This document shows positions 17,452 to 28,048 of a stretch of 64,000 nt of DNA, one piece after another (the stretch's first letter is position 1; each line of letters starts with the position of its first letter). This stretch comes from Thecamonas trahens ATCC 50062 (Eukaryota > Apusozoa > Apusomonadida > Apusomonadidae). The translations under genes were made by a program, and so were the position numbers. Under the pieces are notes generated by a model. It saw only the letters and a program-made list of their open reading frames with translations, ran no database searches and was not told the origin of the DNA. The stretch lies in assembly GCF_000142905.1 (NCBI RefSeq), contig NW_013657674.1, positions 411,472-475,471 on the forward strand. Direction: 5' to 3'.

Positions 17452-20400
17452 ATGGACTCTGTGGATACAGGTACAGGACAGGGGGGAGTGGTTGGAGCGG
17501 CTGCGGCGTTTGTGGCGGCAGCACGGAGTTACGAGGAGGCGCTGGCGGGCAAGGTCAAGGCCGAACATGCGGCAGCCAAGGCACTGGACTCGGCATGGCG
17601 GGTGGTGGAAGAGCCGCGAGAGTACTCGGGCGTGTGTGCGGATGGTACAGCGGTGACGCTCACGGCTCCGTTGCGAAGGGCTCGGTCGGATACTCGGGCG
17701 CTGACAAAGCTTCAGTCGGCGCTGGAGACTCGTGCCGCCTTGCTCCTGGGTCCGGTCTTCGCCGCCCTTGGCGAGCTGGCTGCGGCGGGGGTGCGCCTGG
17801 ATTCAGTCGCGGCTGCTCCGCCGCAAGCAGAGGATCCTGCTGCGCTGCTTGCGCACATTGCCGACATCGACGCACCTATCGCGGGGACAAGGCTGGCGTC
17901 GACGCCTGCCGCCGCCATCGCGCGGACATCGGAGCTTGACGACGCGCTCGCTCACTGCTCCAGCCGCCTCCGGGCCGCAGGTCTTGCCGCCGCCGCCGCC
18001 ATCGGCGACACATACTCTGTCTCGCCGCTGGACATGCTCACTGCTGTACTTGGCCTCGGCTCGCGCGCCGGCTGGGCTGCGGCGCTGCTGGACGTACCTG
18101 TGGACGCGGCGCTGGCCTCACCAGCCTGGCTTGATGCGCTCTTTGCGCATGCGCTCGAGCTCGGCCCGGCGCTCCCGGTCCTGCTTGCCCAGTATCCGAT
18201 GGCAGCGGTGGCGGCGACGTCGCGAGATGCCATTGCGTTGGAAGCCGCTGTCGTCACCCCGCTAGCTGCCGGCCTCGACACAGTCGCGACCTCGGCGGGC
18301 ATTTCCGCCCCGGTCCGCACCCTCACCGTCGCGCTCATTCACCGGATGTTGGCACTGGCGCCGTGCGCGGCGCCCGAGCTAGGGCTTGCTGTCCTCGGCA
18401 TTCTCACCCGGTCGCCATGGCCGTCGCGCCCGCTCGCTTCGTGGGCCCTCACCCTCTTTCCGTGGCAGGCGCTCGGGGCCGATGCCGCGGCTGTCGCCTT
18501 CGCCGAGCTTTACGGCGTGACTGGCTTGCCGATGAGGGCGTGGCTGGGAAGCTCTGCCTCGGAGCGCGCCGAGCATCGCACTGCGTTTGCTGTGACTTGC
18601 CTCGCTGCAGCCGCCGACGCTGCGCCGCTGGCGGTCGCCTACGCCGACGCGCTCGCCCGCAACCACCCCGAGTCGGTGGCGTTTGTGCCGGCCCACTCGG
18701 ATGGAACTCTGGCACACTTTCCGCTTGTGGCCGCTCTCGCTCGTCTGGCGGGCTCTCGGCTCCGGGCACGGACGCCGTCGCCGCCAGCCGAGCTCGATCT
18801 TGCGGCCACCATTGTCGACGAGCTCATCGGCGTTGCGTTCTGTATCGAAGATGAGCTCGTGGCAGTCTCTGCTCTCTCGCAGGGAATCTCGCCGCCGCCA
18901 ACGCCTGCAGCGGCTGCATCGCTGCGCGGCGAGGCGGGCGCGGCGTTGGCTGAACTCGCCACCGGCTCCCCATCAGGCGCGGCAGTGGTGGCGGAGCGAC
19001 TGGTCGAGACGCTGCTGTTTCTGGATGGCGAGCCGGGCGCGCGGGTTGCCACCTGGCTCAATCAGCTCCCGAAGAAGGCGTGGTCGGGTGCGGCCGCTGG
19101 CACCTCACGGGCGCTCCTCGCGCTTCTTTCCGGCACGCTCCACAGCGTCGATGGCGACTTTGAAGACTGGCTGCCGCACTTGATTGGAGGTTCGGCTCGC
19201 CCTGGTCCGGTCCCGGCGGCGGCCGGCCCGCTGCTTGGCGGCCTGCTGGACGTTGTCGATCTGACATCAGTGGGCGCTCGTGACAAGGTGCTGCTGCTGC
19301 TAGGGTTTGTGCGCGCCGCCGAGGTCCTTGACGCGCGGTGGGTGTGGCAGACCGTGACCAGTCCGTCTGTCGTTGGCGCGCTGGCGTCCGGTCCACTTGA
19401 TCCGACCTATGTGCAGATTGTGGTCTCTCTTCCTTCCCACGACGCTGGGCCGCTGCTGAGGTGGGTCCAGCTGCACCTGGCAATTGGACTAGCAGCGTCG
19501 GCCCCGGACCTTGCGCCGTGGTCGTGGCTCAAATCGGAGGTGCGTGCGATTCACGCCGCTGCCAGCTTTGCCACCACCGACCTGGAGCACGTCTCGGGCG
19601 TGTCGCTCGCAATTGGTCTGTGGCACGCCCTCGCCTCTGCAGCTACGTCGGCATGGCTCGAGATTGGGCGCGATTTGGCCTGGGCCATGGCTGCCATCCT
19701 CACTGCCCACCCCGAAGCGCTTGACACCTTTTCGCAGCTTGTTGCCGCGAGCTGCGGCTACCAGCAGAAGCACGCAGACTGGCTTGCGCTGTGGACGGCG
19801 GTGCTCTCGCTACAGCTGGCATCGCCGAGTGTGGCCAAGCTTTTTGACCTGCTCATCTACTCGGCTTTTGCCAATCAGGAGGAGCTCATGCCGCTGGTGA
19901 CCGTCCTCCACCACCGCAAGCTCGACGCTGCCGCCATCGACACGCTCCTGGCGTCGTCGCTTTACTGGGTCGTGTACGTGGTGCTGCTGGGCGAGAGCCC
20001 GCGGCTTCCGGCTGGCGCGCAGGCTCCGGTCGGCACGTCGGCCATGTACCGGTTTGCAGTTGTTGCCAAGCGCATTCCCGACGAGGTGCTTGCGCTGCCG
20101 TTCTGGGAGCAGTTCTGGACAATGTACTTTGAGTGGACCGCGGCGCTTCCGCCCGGCATTGCGATTGCTGACAAGAAGAAGCTGGATAAGCTGCAAGCTC
20201 ACTTTGTCGAGCGGGCGCACGCCTTTGATGTCGAAGACTTGCAGGCGCTCCGCTCCGGAGCGACGACGCTCAGCAAGGCGCTGTCAAAGACCTACTTTGC
20301 GTTTACGACGTGGTCGGACGAGGTCGTGCCGGGGCGCGGCTTGCTGTTTTCCGACCCGAGCCTTGGTCTGCTTGACGCGCTGCGCGAGCGGTCGCCGCCG

Positions 20401-23400
20401 CGGCTGTACGTCTTTCCGCTGGCAGTGGCCAACCCGTTTGCGCCCGAGTTTGCCGCGAGTCGTGACGCCAACGCTGGACTTGACACTGCCTCGCATGGCG
20501 CGCCGAATGCGTGCCGCGATCTGGCAGTTCCGTCTCCGGTCCAGCTTGTAGTGGCAACGGAGTTGTCGTCATTGCAAGCGTCGCAGTCGATTGTTGATCT
20601 TACGGCGGCGCTGGGCTCCCTCTTTGACACGTACGCCCGGCTCGCCGCCGAAGTCGACGATCTCTCTGTGGAGCTCCTCGATCTTGCTTCGGGCATGTAT
20701 GTGGAGCGGTCGCACCGCAAGACTGGCGAGGTCGGATGCGGCCCGAGCTGCACCGGCGCTGCCCGGATTGGATACGCGGTGATCGACGTCGAGTATGCAC
20801 CAGCCAATGTCCGTGAGCTCATTTCAGTCAACGCGTCCCATTTTCGGTCGGCGGTGAAGCGACTCGGCCAGCTGCCGCAGGCACTCGCCGAGACCCTCGT
20901 CGCTCTGGAGCGATCGCTTGCAACGCGAGAGACTGCCGCGCCCGGCACCGAGGTTGCCGATGCTTTCCTCTCACTAGCGAGTGTGTTTGTGGCACTTCCG
21001 CTACGGGCCGGCCTCCTGGGTATGGCGCCGCAGCTGGCTGCTGTTCTCCGCGACCTTGCTCGCCTTGCGCACGCATCTGTGACGGCTGCTGAGCTGTTGC
21101 CGCGGCTGGCGACCATTCTGGCGTCATCGCCTGCGGTGAAGGACCCGACGGTCCGGTCTGTGCTCTACGCGTACTTTTCGCCGTGGCAGGCTGCTGCTCC
21201 GAGCGGAAGTCTGACCGACGCCGGTCTGGAGCTGTACTGGAGCGTGTTGGCACATTTGGAGAAGGGCCTCTCATCAGCAACAGCCCTGGAGAGTTCCGAA
21301 CAAGCACTGCTTGCCGACGCGCTACAGCTGGACGCGTTTGCAAGGCAGGTCCTTGCGGGCTTGCAAGGTGCTTCACCGACCGAGCGTGTGGCAGGGGCGG
21401 GTCGACTTGCGCGGGCGCTGGCGCCGCTGGTCGTGGTTCCGCGGCTTGCTGCCTCTGTCAACGGCGTGCTTGGTCTCCTGATGGGTGATCAGCTGCTGGA
21501 GGTTGCGCTCGAGGCGGCGTCTGCAGCGCTGCAGGCCGCCGCGAGCAGTCCCGAGTGGCAGCCGCCGCGGGAGATGCTGCGTTCTCTACCGGTGGAGCGA
21601 TTGGATCAGGGACCACTCATCACGCTTCTCGAGTCAATGGCGGCAGCGTTGCCGGTGGCGGACGAGCCGCTGATGGCGTTTGTGCTGCCACTGCTGCGAC
21701 GGTGTGTGCTTGACAATCCGCACGCGCTCGTCCTCCTTCACGAGGCAACCATCGCCGAAGTGGCTGAGAGCGCGTCGGCGGGTGGCGGATTCGTGGACGG
21801 ACTGCTGGGCATGGGCGGAGACGACGGCGATGGGTCGGATGATGGGTCTGACGAGTCGGACGGCAGCGGAGTCGCGGTGCCGGCGGCGCACACCCTGTGG
21901 GATGCGCTTTGTAAGGTCTGCTGGGCGGCGCTCAAACCGCGGGTCGAGTTTGGGACCGGCCGGCGGACGCGGGTCGAGTACCTCTCCACAGTCGGCTTTG
22001 ATGGCGTCCTCCGGCTTGTGGCCGACGTGGCAGCGCTCTGCCCGGCGGTCATCGACAAGATGGTTGGGCTTGTGGCATGCGTGTTTGGGCCGTATGTGTC
22101 GGCGTCGCGCGAGCGCGCGGCGGCGGCCGAGGTTCTGGAGAGCGGCGTGGCGGCTCTGCCGTGGGCAGCGGCCACGTTCCATCTTTGCGACTCGCGGGCG
22201 CTTCGGCTGTTGTACTCTTTGACCGAGTCGCAGCCGTGGCTGGTGGTGACGCTCTTCAGCACTCTGGATTGGTCGGCTTATGCGGCCGGCGATGATCGGT
22301 GCGGTGCAAGCGCCAAAGTGCACTTTCTGCGACTCCTTCTTGAGCTGCGGGTTTGCGGACACGCTCCTGACGCAGTGGACCGCGTGTGGGAGGAGCTTGG
22401 CGGTGGCGAGGCAGCTGACGCGCAAGATGCTGCGGAGCGGAGCTGGGCCGGGCTGGAGACCAAAACGTTTGCGACGTGCTTTACCGGAACGACGCTGGTG
22501 CGAGGCCTGGTGGTGCCTAGCCTCGCTGCGCTACATCGTGATGAGCCGAGCTCGCGACTGCTAGACGCGGCGCGGCTGCTCTCGCGAGCTGGGCTCGCCA
22601 ATGCGGGTGCCGGTGAAGTTCTGCTTGGAGTGGTTCGCGAGCTGCGGGCGCTTGTGGGCTTCTCGGTCACATTTGTCCGCGACGAGTACGAGTACGAGGA
22701 CGAAAGCGTGCTTGGCGGCGGTGCACTGGGCGGAGCCATCGACGCTTGGCACCTCTCTGCCAAGGCACATGCTTCGCTGGTGAGCCATGTGATGGTTCCG
22801 GTGGTGTTTGCGTCCGAGGCGGTACCGGGCCACGCAGCCCAGTGTCTGATGCAGCTTGTCGAATGCGCTGCTGGACGGCCTGCGGATGCGGTGGTTGTCG
22901 ACGTGGCTGCGCCTGGCTTTGGCAACACCCGCGACGGACTGGATGCCAGGAGCCAAGTGGCGCGTCACAAGCGTGAGGCTATCTTTGCGGCGCTGGTACG
23001 GTCAGTGACGATGGCGTGCAGCGCGCTTCCGCCGGTGCTTGCGCTCGAGGCGCTCAACACTATTCCGCTGGTTGGACTCAAGCAGCTGGAGGCTGCTCGG
23101 CTTTTGGAAGAGGCGCTGCGGGCACTGTTTAGTGCGACCGAGGGCAAGCTTGCTTCGGCGGCAGCATCGCTGATGGTTGACTCTGACGCGCTGAACGTGC
23201 TGGCGCTAGCATGCGCGCGTGAGGCGCTACCGCTCCTGCTAGTGGTGGTGATGGCCAAGGTTGAGGGCGCGGCGCGCGAGTCGCGGTCATGGGCCGAGAC
23301 AGCAGTCTCGCTGGTGGCACTGGCAAGCAGGTACACCGTCAACCCGTCGTCGCCGCGGGCGTTTGAAGTCATCATTGTGTGGCTCTATGCGCTCCGAGTC

Positions 23401-24156
23401 ATCGGCTCTGCCAACTGGGATGCGACGTCGGGCGAGTCGCAGGCGGCGGTCGCGGCGCTGCGGGCCGAGCTGGTGCGGTGCGAGGAGAGGCTGACTGAAT
23501 CCAGGGCGTCGGGCCTGTTTTCGATGCTCCGCGGCAAGGCGGGCAGCAGCAGCGAGAGCGGAAGTGGAAGTGCAATGTCGCCGGTGGTGCGACTGGCCGC
23601 GGCACTGGCCCGGATCTGGCTGGACCTGCGGGCAGACCGGGCGGCCGGGGCCAAGGTCCGGAGGGCGGCGGAGGCCCGGATGGGCGCTCTAGAGGTGTTG
23701 GCCTCCACCCCACAGTGGGCTTCATACGCGTCGGTCCTAATGGACGTGGCCATGATGAGCTCGCCGCTGACCGGGTTTTGTGACATGTACCGCTGGCTGG
23801 TCGAAGCTCTTGTCCCATACGCTCGCTACCTGCTGGGTATCTTTGTCACCAACGAGGCCGGCGGGCTGCACGAGGACACAGACGACGCCGAGTACTTTGA
23901 CACCGCCCCACCAGAGATCCAGCTCGCGCCACTTGTGAGTCTTGACGACGCAGACGGTGCAGATGAAGAGGTTGGTGCGGAGCAAGACCGCGGTGGACGT
24001 GAGGAGACCGCGGTCGTGCCGCTCATTCCAGGCATTGCGCCGCCACCGGCGCGTCGGGCCACACCCGGTGCGAGGTCAACCTCTGCCACTTCCTCCCCTG
24101 CTCCTACTAGCCTGGCCTCACCTGTCTCGACGAAGCCGCTGATTATCCTCGATTGA
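17452..24156 (+). CDS. Very large alpha-solenoid protein, possible EPG5 (autophagy tether) homologue
   Basis: Uninterrupted 2,234-residue frame, starting at MDSVDTGTGQGG after a C-rich leader. It is almost wholly Ala/Leu-rich helical sequence, as in a HEAT-like solenoid. A cysteine-bearing beta-type insert lies near residues 1085-1110 (HRKTGEVGCGPSCTGAARIGY), an acidic loop (DDGDGSDDGSDESDG) near 1460, and a DEYEYEDE patch near 1745. The tail is disordered. Length, helical nature and the Cys-GAA insert recall EPG5, the Rab7 effector that tethers autophagosomes to lysosomes. I could not confirm this by alignment, and other giant solenoids remain possible. No transmembrane segment or catalytic motif is seen. 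The gene is real by length and codon use. Confidence 0.6.
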   Translation: MDSVDTGTGQGGVVGAAAAFVAAARSYEEALAGKVKAEHAAAKALDSAWRVVEEPREYSGVCADGTAVTLTAPLRRARSDTRALTKLQSALETRAALLLGPVFAALGELAAAGVRLDSVAAAPPQAEDPAALLAHIADIDAPIAGTRLASTPAAAIARTSELDDALAHCSSRLRAAGLAAAAAIGDTYSVSPLDMLTAVLGLGSRAGWAAALLDVPVDAALASPAWLDALFAHALELGPALPVLLAQYPMAAVAATSRDAIALEAAVVTPLAAGLDTVATSAGISAPVRTLTVALIHRMLALAPCAAPELGLAVLGILTRSPWPSRPLASWALTLFPWQALGADAAAVAFAELYGVTGLPMRAWLGSSASERAEHRTAFAVTCLAAAADAAPLAVAYADALARNHPESVAFVPAHSDGTLAHFPLVAALARLAGSRLRARTPSPPAELDLAATIVDELIGVAFCIEDELVAVSALSQGISPPPTPAAAASLRGEAGAALAELATGSPSGAAVVAERLVETLLFLDGEPGARVATWLNQLPKKAWSGAAAGTSRALLALLSGTLHSVDGDFEDWLPHLIGGSARPGPVPAAAGPLLGGLLDVVDLTSVGARDKVLLLLGFVRAAEVLDARWVWQTVTSPSVVGALASGPLDPTYVQIVVSLPSHDAGPLLRWVQLHLAIGLAASAPDLAPWSWLKSEVRAIHAAASFATTDLEHVSGVSLAIGLWHALASAATSAWLEIGRDLAWAMAAILTAHPEALDTFSQLVAASCGYQQKHADWLALWTAVLSLQLASPSVAKLFDLLIYSAFANQEELMPLVTVLHHRKLDAAAIDTLLASSLYWVVYVVLLGESPRLPAGAQAPVGTSAMYRFAVVAKRIPDEVLALPFWEQFWTMYFEWTAALPPGIAIADKKKLDKLQAHFVERAHAFDVEDLQALRSGATTLSKALSKTYFAFTTWSDEVVPGRGLLFSDPSLGLLDALRERSPPRLYVFPLAVANPFAPEFAASRDANAGLDTASHGAPNACRDLAVPSPVQLVVATELSSLQASQSIVDLTAALGSLFDTYARLAAEVDDLSVELLDLASGMYVERSHRKTGEVGCGPSCTGAARIGYAVIDVEYAPANVRELISVNASHFRSAVKRLGQLPQALAETLVALERSLATRETAAPGTEVADAFLSLASVFVALPLRAGLLGMAPQLAAVLRDLARLAHASVTAAELLPRLATILASSPAVKDPTVRSVLYAYFSPWQAAAPSGSLTDAGLELYWSVLAHLEKGLSSATALESSEQALLADALQLDAFARQVLAGLQGASPTERVAGAGRLARALAPLVVVPRLAASVNGVLGLLMGDQLLEVALEAASAALQAAASSPEWQPPREMLRSLPVERLDQGPLITLLESMAAALPVADEPLMAFVLPLLRRCVLDNPHALVLLHEATIAEVAESASAGGGFVDGLLGMGGDDGDGSDDGSDESDGSGVAVPAAHTLWDALCKVCWAALKPRVEFGTGRRTRVEYLSTVGFDGVLRLVADVAALCPAVIDKMVGLVACVFGPYVSASRERAAAAEVLESGVAALPWAAATFHLCDSRALRLLYSLTESQPWLVVTLFSTLDWSAYAAGDDRCGASAKVHFLRLLLELRVCGHAPDAVDRVWEELGGGEAADAQDAAERSWAGLETKTFATCFTGTTLVRGLVVPSLAALHRDEPSSRLLDAARLLSRAGLANAGAGEVLLGVVRELRALVGFSVTFVRDEYEYEDESVLGGGALGGAIDAWHLSAKAHASLVSHVMVPVVFASEAVPGHAAQCLMQLVECAAGRPADAVVVDVAAPGFGNTRDGLDARSQVARHKREAIFAALVRSVTMACSALPPVLALEALNTIPLVGLKQLEAARLLEEALRALFSATEGKLASAAASLMVDSDALNVLALACAREALPLLLVVVMAKVEGAARESRSWAETAVSLVALASRYTVNPSSPRAFEVIIVWLYALRVIGSANWDATSGESQAAVAALRAELVRCEERLTESRASGLFSMLRGKAGSSSESGSGSAMSPVVRLAAALARIWLDLRADRAAGAKVRRAAEARMGALEVLASTPQWASYASVLMDVAMMSSPLTGFCDMYRWLVEALVPYARYLLGIFVTNEAGGLHEDTDDAEYFDTAPPEIQLAPLVSLDDADGADEEVGAEQDRGGREETAVVPLIPGIAPPPARRATPGARSTSATSSPAPTSLASPVSTKPLIILD

Positions 24157-24325
24157 ACGATGGCGGATGAGTTGCGGCCGGCCCACGTCTGACACTTGGT
24201 GACGTGCGGTCGTGCGGTGGTGGAAGGAATACCGGTGGGAGGGAAAGGCACCCCACTCCTTGCCTCAGCAGCAGCCTATTCCCCCTCCCCCCTCTCTTCC
24301 CCTACCTCTTCCCTCCCAAACAAAG

Positions 24326-25306
24326 ATGGCGTCTTCCCCGACTTCTGCTTCGGTCATGCCTGAGATGATTGTGATTCCGGATGACTATGAGGCTATTCCG
24401 GTCTCCCTCCTCTCCATTCCCACCCGCTACCAGGGCGATGTGGACAGCTGCTTGATCCCCTTTGGCCTCATCACCGACCGGGTCCAGAAGCTGGCCGAAA
24501 TGGTCTACGAGCAGTACAAGGGCAAGGAGCTGCACATGGTACGCCACTTTACCCCTCCTCCCTCCCTCCTTCCTCTCTCTCTCTCTCTCCCCCCTCCCCC
24601 TGGCACATGCCCTCTCTCTGCCTTTGCCCCAATTTGCGTCGCTCGTCGGAAATTCGTGTGGCCAAAATTGGGGTGCTGCTGCTGCCTGGCCTCTCGCTTG
24701 GCTGAACAGGTTGGGGGGGGGGGGGGGGGGTTCGAGGGCTGGTTGATGTCGATGATTGAGTGTAGCGCACAAAGTACGAGCTGTGGTGGTACTTATGGTA
24801 CTTATGGTTGATGTTGTGTGGTGTGTGGTTGGGTACAGCTCTGCCTGCTCAAGGGGGCGTATCGGTTCTTCTCGGATCTGCTCAAGGAGATCTCTGCGCT
24901 GTCTGCGGCGGCGGACGCACCTGACGTGGTCAAGCTCTCGCTGCACTTTGTGCGGGTCAAGTCGTACCACAACACCGAGTCGACGGGTGACGTCAAGATC
25001 TCGGGCATTGATCTTGACGATCTGGCCGGTAAGAACGTGCTGATTGTGGAGGACATCATCGACACTGGCACCACCATGGTCGCCTTTACCGCCGAGCTGC
25101 AGAAGGTGACGCCGGCGTCGGTTGAGGTCATCTCGCTCCTCGTCAAGCGCACGCCGCGGTCGAACGGCTTCCTCCCGCACTACGCCGGCTTTTCCATCCC
25201 GGACAAGTTCCTCGTCGGCTACGCGCTCGATCTCAACGAGGTCTTCCGCGACCTCAACCACATCTGCATCATCTCTGAGGCAGGTATCGAGAAGTACCGC
25301 GAGTAG
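24326..25306 (+). CDS. HPRT1: Hypoxanthine-guanine phosphoribosyltransferase, two exons
   Basis: Exons 24326-24538 and 24839-25306 join in phase 0 (CACATG|GTACGC ... GTACAG|CTC) to give 226 residues. VEDIIDTGTTM near residue 145 is the PRPP-binding loop; LCLLKGAYRFFSDLL, FVRVKSYHNTESTGDVKI and SLLVKRTPRS follow the HPRT order, and IPDKFLVGYALDLNE with FRDLNHICIISE closes the domain. It salvages hypoxanthine and guanine to IMP and GMP using PRPP in the cytosol. Human HPRT1 has 218 residues, so the length fits. The 300-nt intron contains a G-tract of about 17. One of the surest calls in the window. Confidence 0.97.
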
Positions 25307-25719
25307 GCATCGCCACTGCCCTTGCCGGAGTGAGGTTTGCTTTCTCTCGCTCTCCTCTCTCTCTCTCCCCTCCCTCTCTCTCTCTCCTCCCACCTGACCG
25401 TTTATCTTGATCTGATGTGGCAGCCGTGTGGCCGATACACACTCTATCGTCCAATATCTTAGCATCTGTGTGTGTATGTGTGTGCATGTGCGTGTGTGTG
25501 TGTGTGGGGGGGGTGTTGATTGTGGTTGCAGTCTGGTGCTCAGCTGCTGTTGGCTGCAACTGGGCTGCTGACTCGCAGCCAACTGTTGGTGGCAGGCAGA
25601 GGCAGGCAGTGGACAGGAAGTGCAGGGGGGGGGGCGGACAGAGCACATCACTCGAGACCAGGCCGTCTGGCACAAAAGCAAAGGTAGCAGCGAGCAAGGC
25701 AGCAGTGCGGCGGAGTAAG
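25307..25719. other. Intergenic, simple-sequence rich
   Basis: 413 bp between the HPRT stop and the next ATG. It contains CT-rich runs (25341-25390), GT repeats (25467-25505) and a G9 tract near 25626. An open frame runs through it into the next gene, but its translation is low-complexity Val/Cys, so it is treated as 5' leader. Confidence 0.5.
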
Positions 25720-26892
25720 ATGGCCAAGGGCAAGCGCGGGCGCAAGGACGAGGGCAGTGGGCGTGCAAGCAAGCGGGTCAAGAGCATTAGCGGCAAGGCA
25801 GTGGAGGCAGCAAAGGTGGCGGCGGTGATGGAGAAGAGAGCGGCTGAGGTGGCGGCTCGAGTGGCTGCAGCGGAAGAAGTGGGTATGGTTGGCTCGTATG
25901 CAGGCGAGGCGTTGCCACTGGCCACAGAGTCTGTCGTCGACGGCGTCATGGCGCTCGACGGCTGCGATGTGGCGTACAAGGCCGGCGGGCGGACATCCAG
26001 ATTCATCTTTGCCCTCCCGCTGCATCTGATGCGGCTGGAGGGGACGTCGTCGGCACTGCGTGGGACGCTGACCCAGCTCGACACCATGCATCCGCGGCTC
26101 TCCATCCCCATGGCCGATGCCACCCGCGGCAAGGGTGTGCTCGAGCTGCGCGGCTCGATCGTCCGCTCGTCGGACGCCCGCTTCCTCATGCTCTCAGCTG
26201 GTCCAGCAGGCACGGTTGCCACCTCCAAGGTCTATGATTCGGTCGTGCTCTTTTCTACAGCGCAGTGGCGGCCTCTGGCGGCTGTCGCATCTGCGCCAGG
26301 AGGCGATGATGACGCTGGCGAGGCCGGCGATGACGAGACCCAGCCCGGTCCGTCGCCCGAGGACGCGTTGCAGCCGGTCAATCTGGACTCGCTGCCAAAG
26401 GAGAAGAACCCGGTGTGGCCGCATGTATCTGGGCGCTGGCAGCCGCCTGGAAGCAGCGAGGCCGGAGAGGCCAAGCCGGGCGACGAGAGCGGGCCGGCTG
26501 GCGGCGAGGGCAATGGATTGCCGTCGGCAGCAGCCGTGGCATCACAGAGCTCACAGGCGTTTCCTGTGGTTGACCTCACTGGGCTCATCCCAGCATCACC
26601 GGGCAAGTCGCCTGCACGCAGCGGTGCGAGTGCGGGCAAGGCCAGCAGTGGCGGCTCGCGACGGGCCATCAAGCTCGACTCCGACTCGGACTCGGACGTG
26701 CTGTTCTCGTCGAGTGGCGGGTGCGAGTCGCCGACACGCACACGGTCACCCGTCCGCTCGCAACCAAGCCGATCGTCGGCGCGGAAGAAACCCGTCTCGT
26801 ACGCCGAGTATGAGTGGGACGAGTCTGGCGACGACGAGTCGTCTGTTGTCGGCGCGAGCGGAGCCGGTTCCGAGTCGGACTTTGCCCCGTAG
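25720..26892 (+). CDS. RHL1-like protein (plant topoisomerase VI accessory family)
   Basis: 390 residues from MAKGKRGRKDEGSG. After a basic start and a short helix, residues ~85-185 resemble plant ROOT HAIRLESS 1: GGRTSRFIFALPLHLM, TLTQLDTMHPRLSIPM, GVLELRGSIVRSSDARFLML and VYDSVVLFSTAQW align in order with the RHL1 blocks GSRFLFSFPGLL, LDT-NP-LYLDFP, KLFGTIVYPKNRYLTLQF and DNMIVFSEAWW. RHL1 is a DNA-binding subunit of the plant topoisomerase VI complex needed for endoreduplication. The rest is disordered with acidic stretches (DSDSDSDVLFSSS; YEWDESGDDESS). Homology is by eye, and the partner subunits are not in this window. If right, it extends RHL1 beyond plants. Confidence 0.55.
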   Translation: MAKGKRGRKDEGSGRASKRVKSISGKAVEAAKVAAVMEKRAAEVAARVAAAEEVGMVGSYAGEALPLATESVVDGVMALDGCDVAYKAGGRTSRFIFALPLHLMRLEGTSSALRGTLTQLDTMHPRLSIPMADATRGKGVLELRGSIVRSSDARFLMLSAGPAGTVATSKVYDSVVLFSTAQWRPLAAVASAPGGDDDAGEAGDDETQPGPSPEDALQPVNLDSLPKEKNPVWPHVSGRWQPPGSSEAGEAKPGDESGPAGGEGNGLPSAAAVASQSSQAFPVVDLTGLIPASPGKSPARSGASAGKASSGGSRRAIKLDSDSDSDVLFSSSGGCESPTRTRSPVRSQPSRSSARKKPVSYAEYEWDESGDDESSVVGASGAGSESDFAP

Positions 26893-27651
26893 CCATCGGC
26901 TGTGTGGCGGTAACTGTAGAATAACCCTTAACGGTACGGTCGTTCGGACGCGTAGTCGCGCGTCTCAAAATGAACAACTCAATGATGCTTGACTTCCAGG
27001 TCACCGGCCCATGCTGCGCGAAGCCTGCTTGGCCTGCGGCTTGAGGTCGGAGGCGCGCCCGATGCGTGGCTCGCACGTGGGGCCTGCCTGCCGCCTGACG
27101 CTCGTCCCGGCGACACTCTTGTGTTCAACGTGGGCGACGACCTCGCTGTTCTCGCGTGGAAGGACTCGATCGAGTGCCGTTTCCTGGCAACCTGGTCTCG
27201 TCTTCCAGACTCAACGACGTCGCGCAAGCGAAAGCGCACCTCTGCAGCAGCTGCTCGTCATCACCACCTTCCCCAGCGAGCCGCTCTGCGACGCAACTGC
27301 CTCGCCTGCCGGAAGCTTCATGGTAAGCGATCGCGGCCGCGGACCTTTGCGCCGCGCGCGGCGTCCATCTCTGCATCGCCGACTGTTTTCTGCTGTATCC
27401 CACCAGTGGCCACAGCAGCCATTCCCTGGCTGATGATCAGACCGGTAGCTGTATGCAGTGGGTTGACTGACCACGATCAAGTCATAGCCGGGAAGTAGAG
27501 ATGGCATCTCAGCCGCAGGTACAGCTGACTCCACCTGTCATCACCGTAGCCGTGCCACCACCACCACCACCACCATCACCAGCACCACCATCACCAGCAC
27601 CACCAGTGCAACCGGCCAGCCTTTCTTTCACCTCTCTCTGACCCTTTTGAC
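26893..27651. other. Intergenic stretch with possible piggyBac-like fragment
   Basis: 759 bp between two plus-strand genes. A frame at ~26989-27498 encodes a piece resembling one block of piggyBac transposases (see separate entry). The rest holds an ACC/ATC-rich repeat (27551-27605) and a C/T-rich leader before the next ATG. No terminal inverted repeats or intact transposase are seen. Confidence 0.4.
27030..27250 (+). pseudogene. Possible degenerate piggyBac-like transposase fragment
   Basis: The frame starting at 26989 reads LGLRLEVGGAPDAW, then ARPGDTLVFNVGDDLAVLAWKDSIECRFLATW. Its spacing resembles the piggyBac block G-T-x-R ... P ... GD ... WKD-x-x-V-x-LST. Only this block is visible: the catalytic Asp regions, inverted repeats and TTAA target duplications are not found. 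If genuine it is an old remnant; otherwise it is a chance open frame in GC-rich DNA. Confidence 0.2.
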
Positions 27652-27767
27652 ATGTCCTCCACCGACGTAAAGGGTTCGGGCGCATGCGTGTTTGTACCGT
27701 ACGAGGAGGACACACCCGAGTTCCGGGAGCGAGTCAAGGCTGCAGAGACGGTATGTTTGTTTGTTTG

Positions 27768-27803
<36 letters not shown>

Positions 27804-28015
27804 GGGGAAGGAAGGGGGGGAGGAGGGGAGTGGAGGGGACAGGCGACTGTCGGTCGGTTTCGTTGGTCAGTCTCTGCTTTCACTTGAAACATGTGTGGCA
27901 AGGGGGGGAGGAGGGGGGGGGGGGGGGAGGGGAGGGGGAGGGGAATGATGGGGATGAGAGAGGGGGGGGGTACTCATGTGCTGTGTGTTGTGTGTTGTGT
28001 GGTGTATGATGTACG

Positions 28016-28048
<33 letters not shown>

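Noticed and set aside
25417-25719. N-terminal extension of the RHL1-like protein
   Set aside because: It encodes Val/Cys repeats from a GT microsatellite; the ATG at 25720 begins normal-looking protein.
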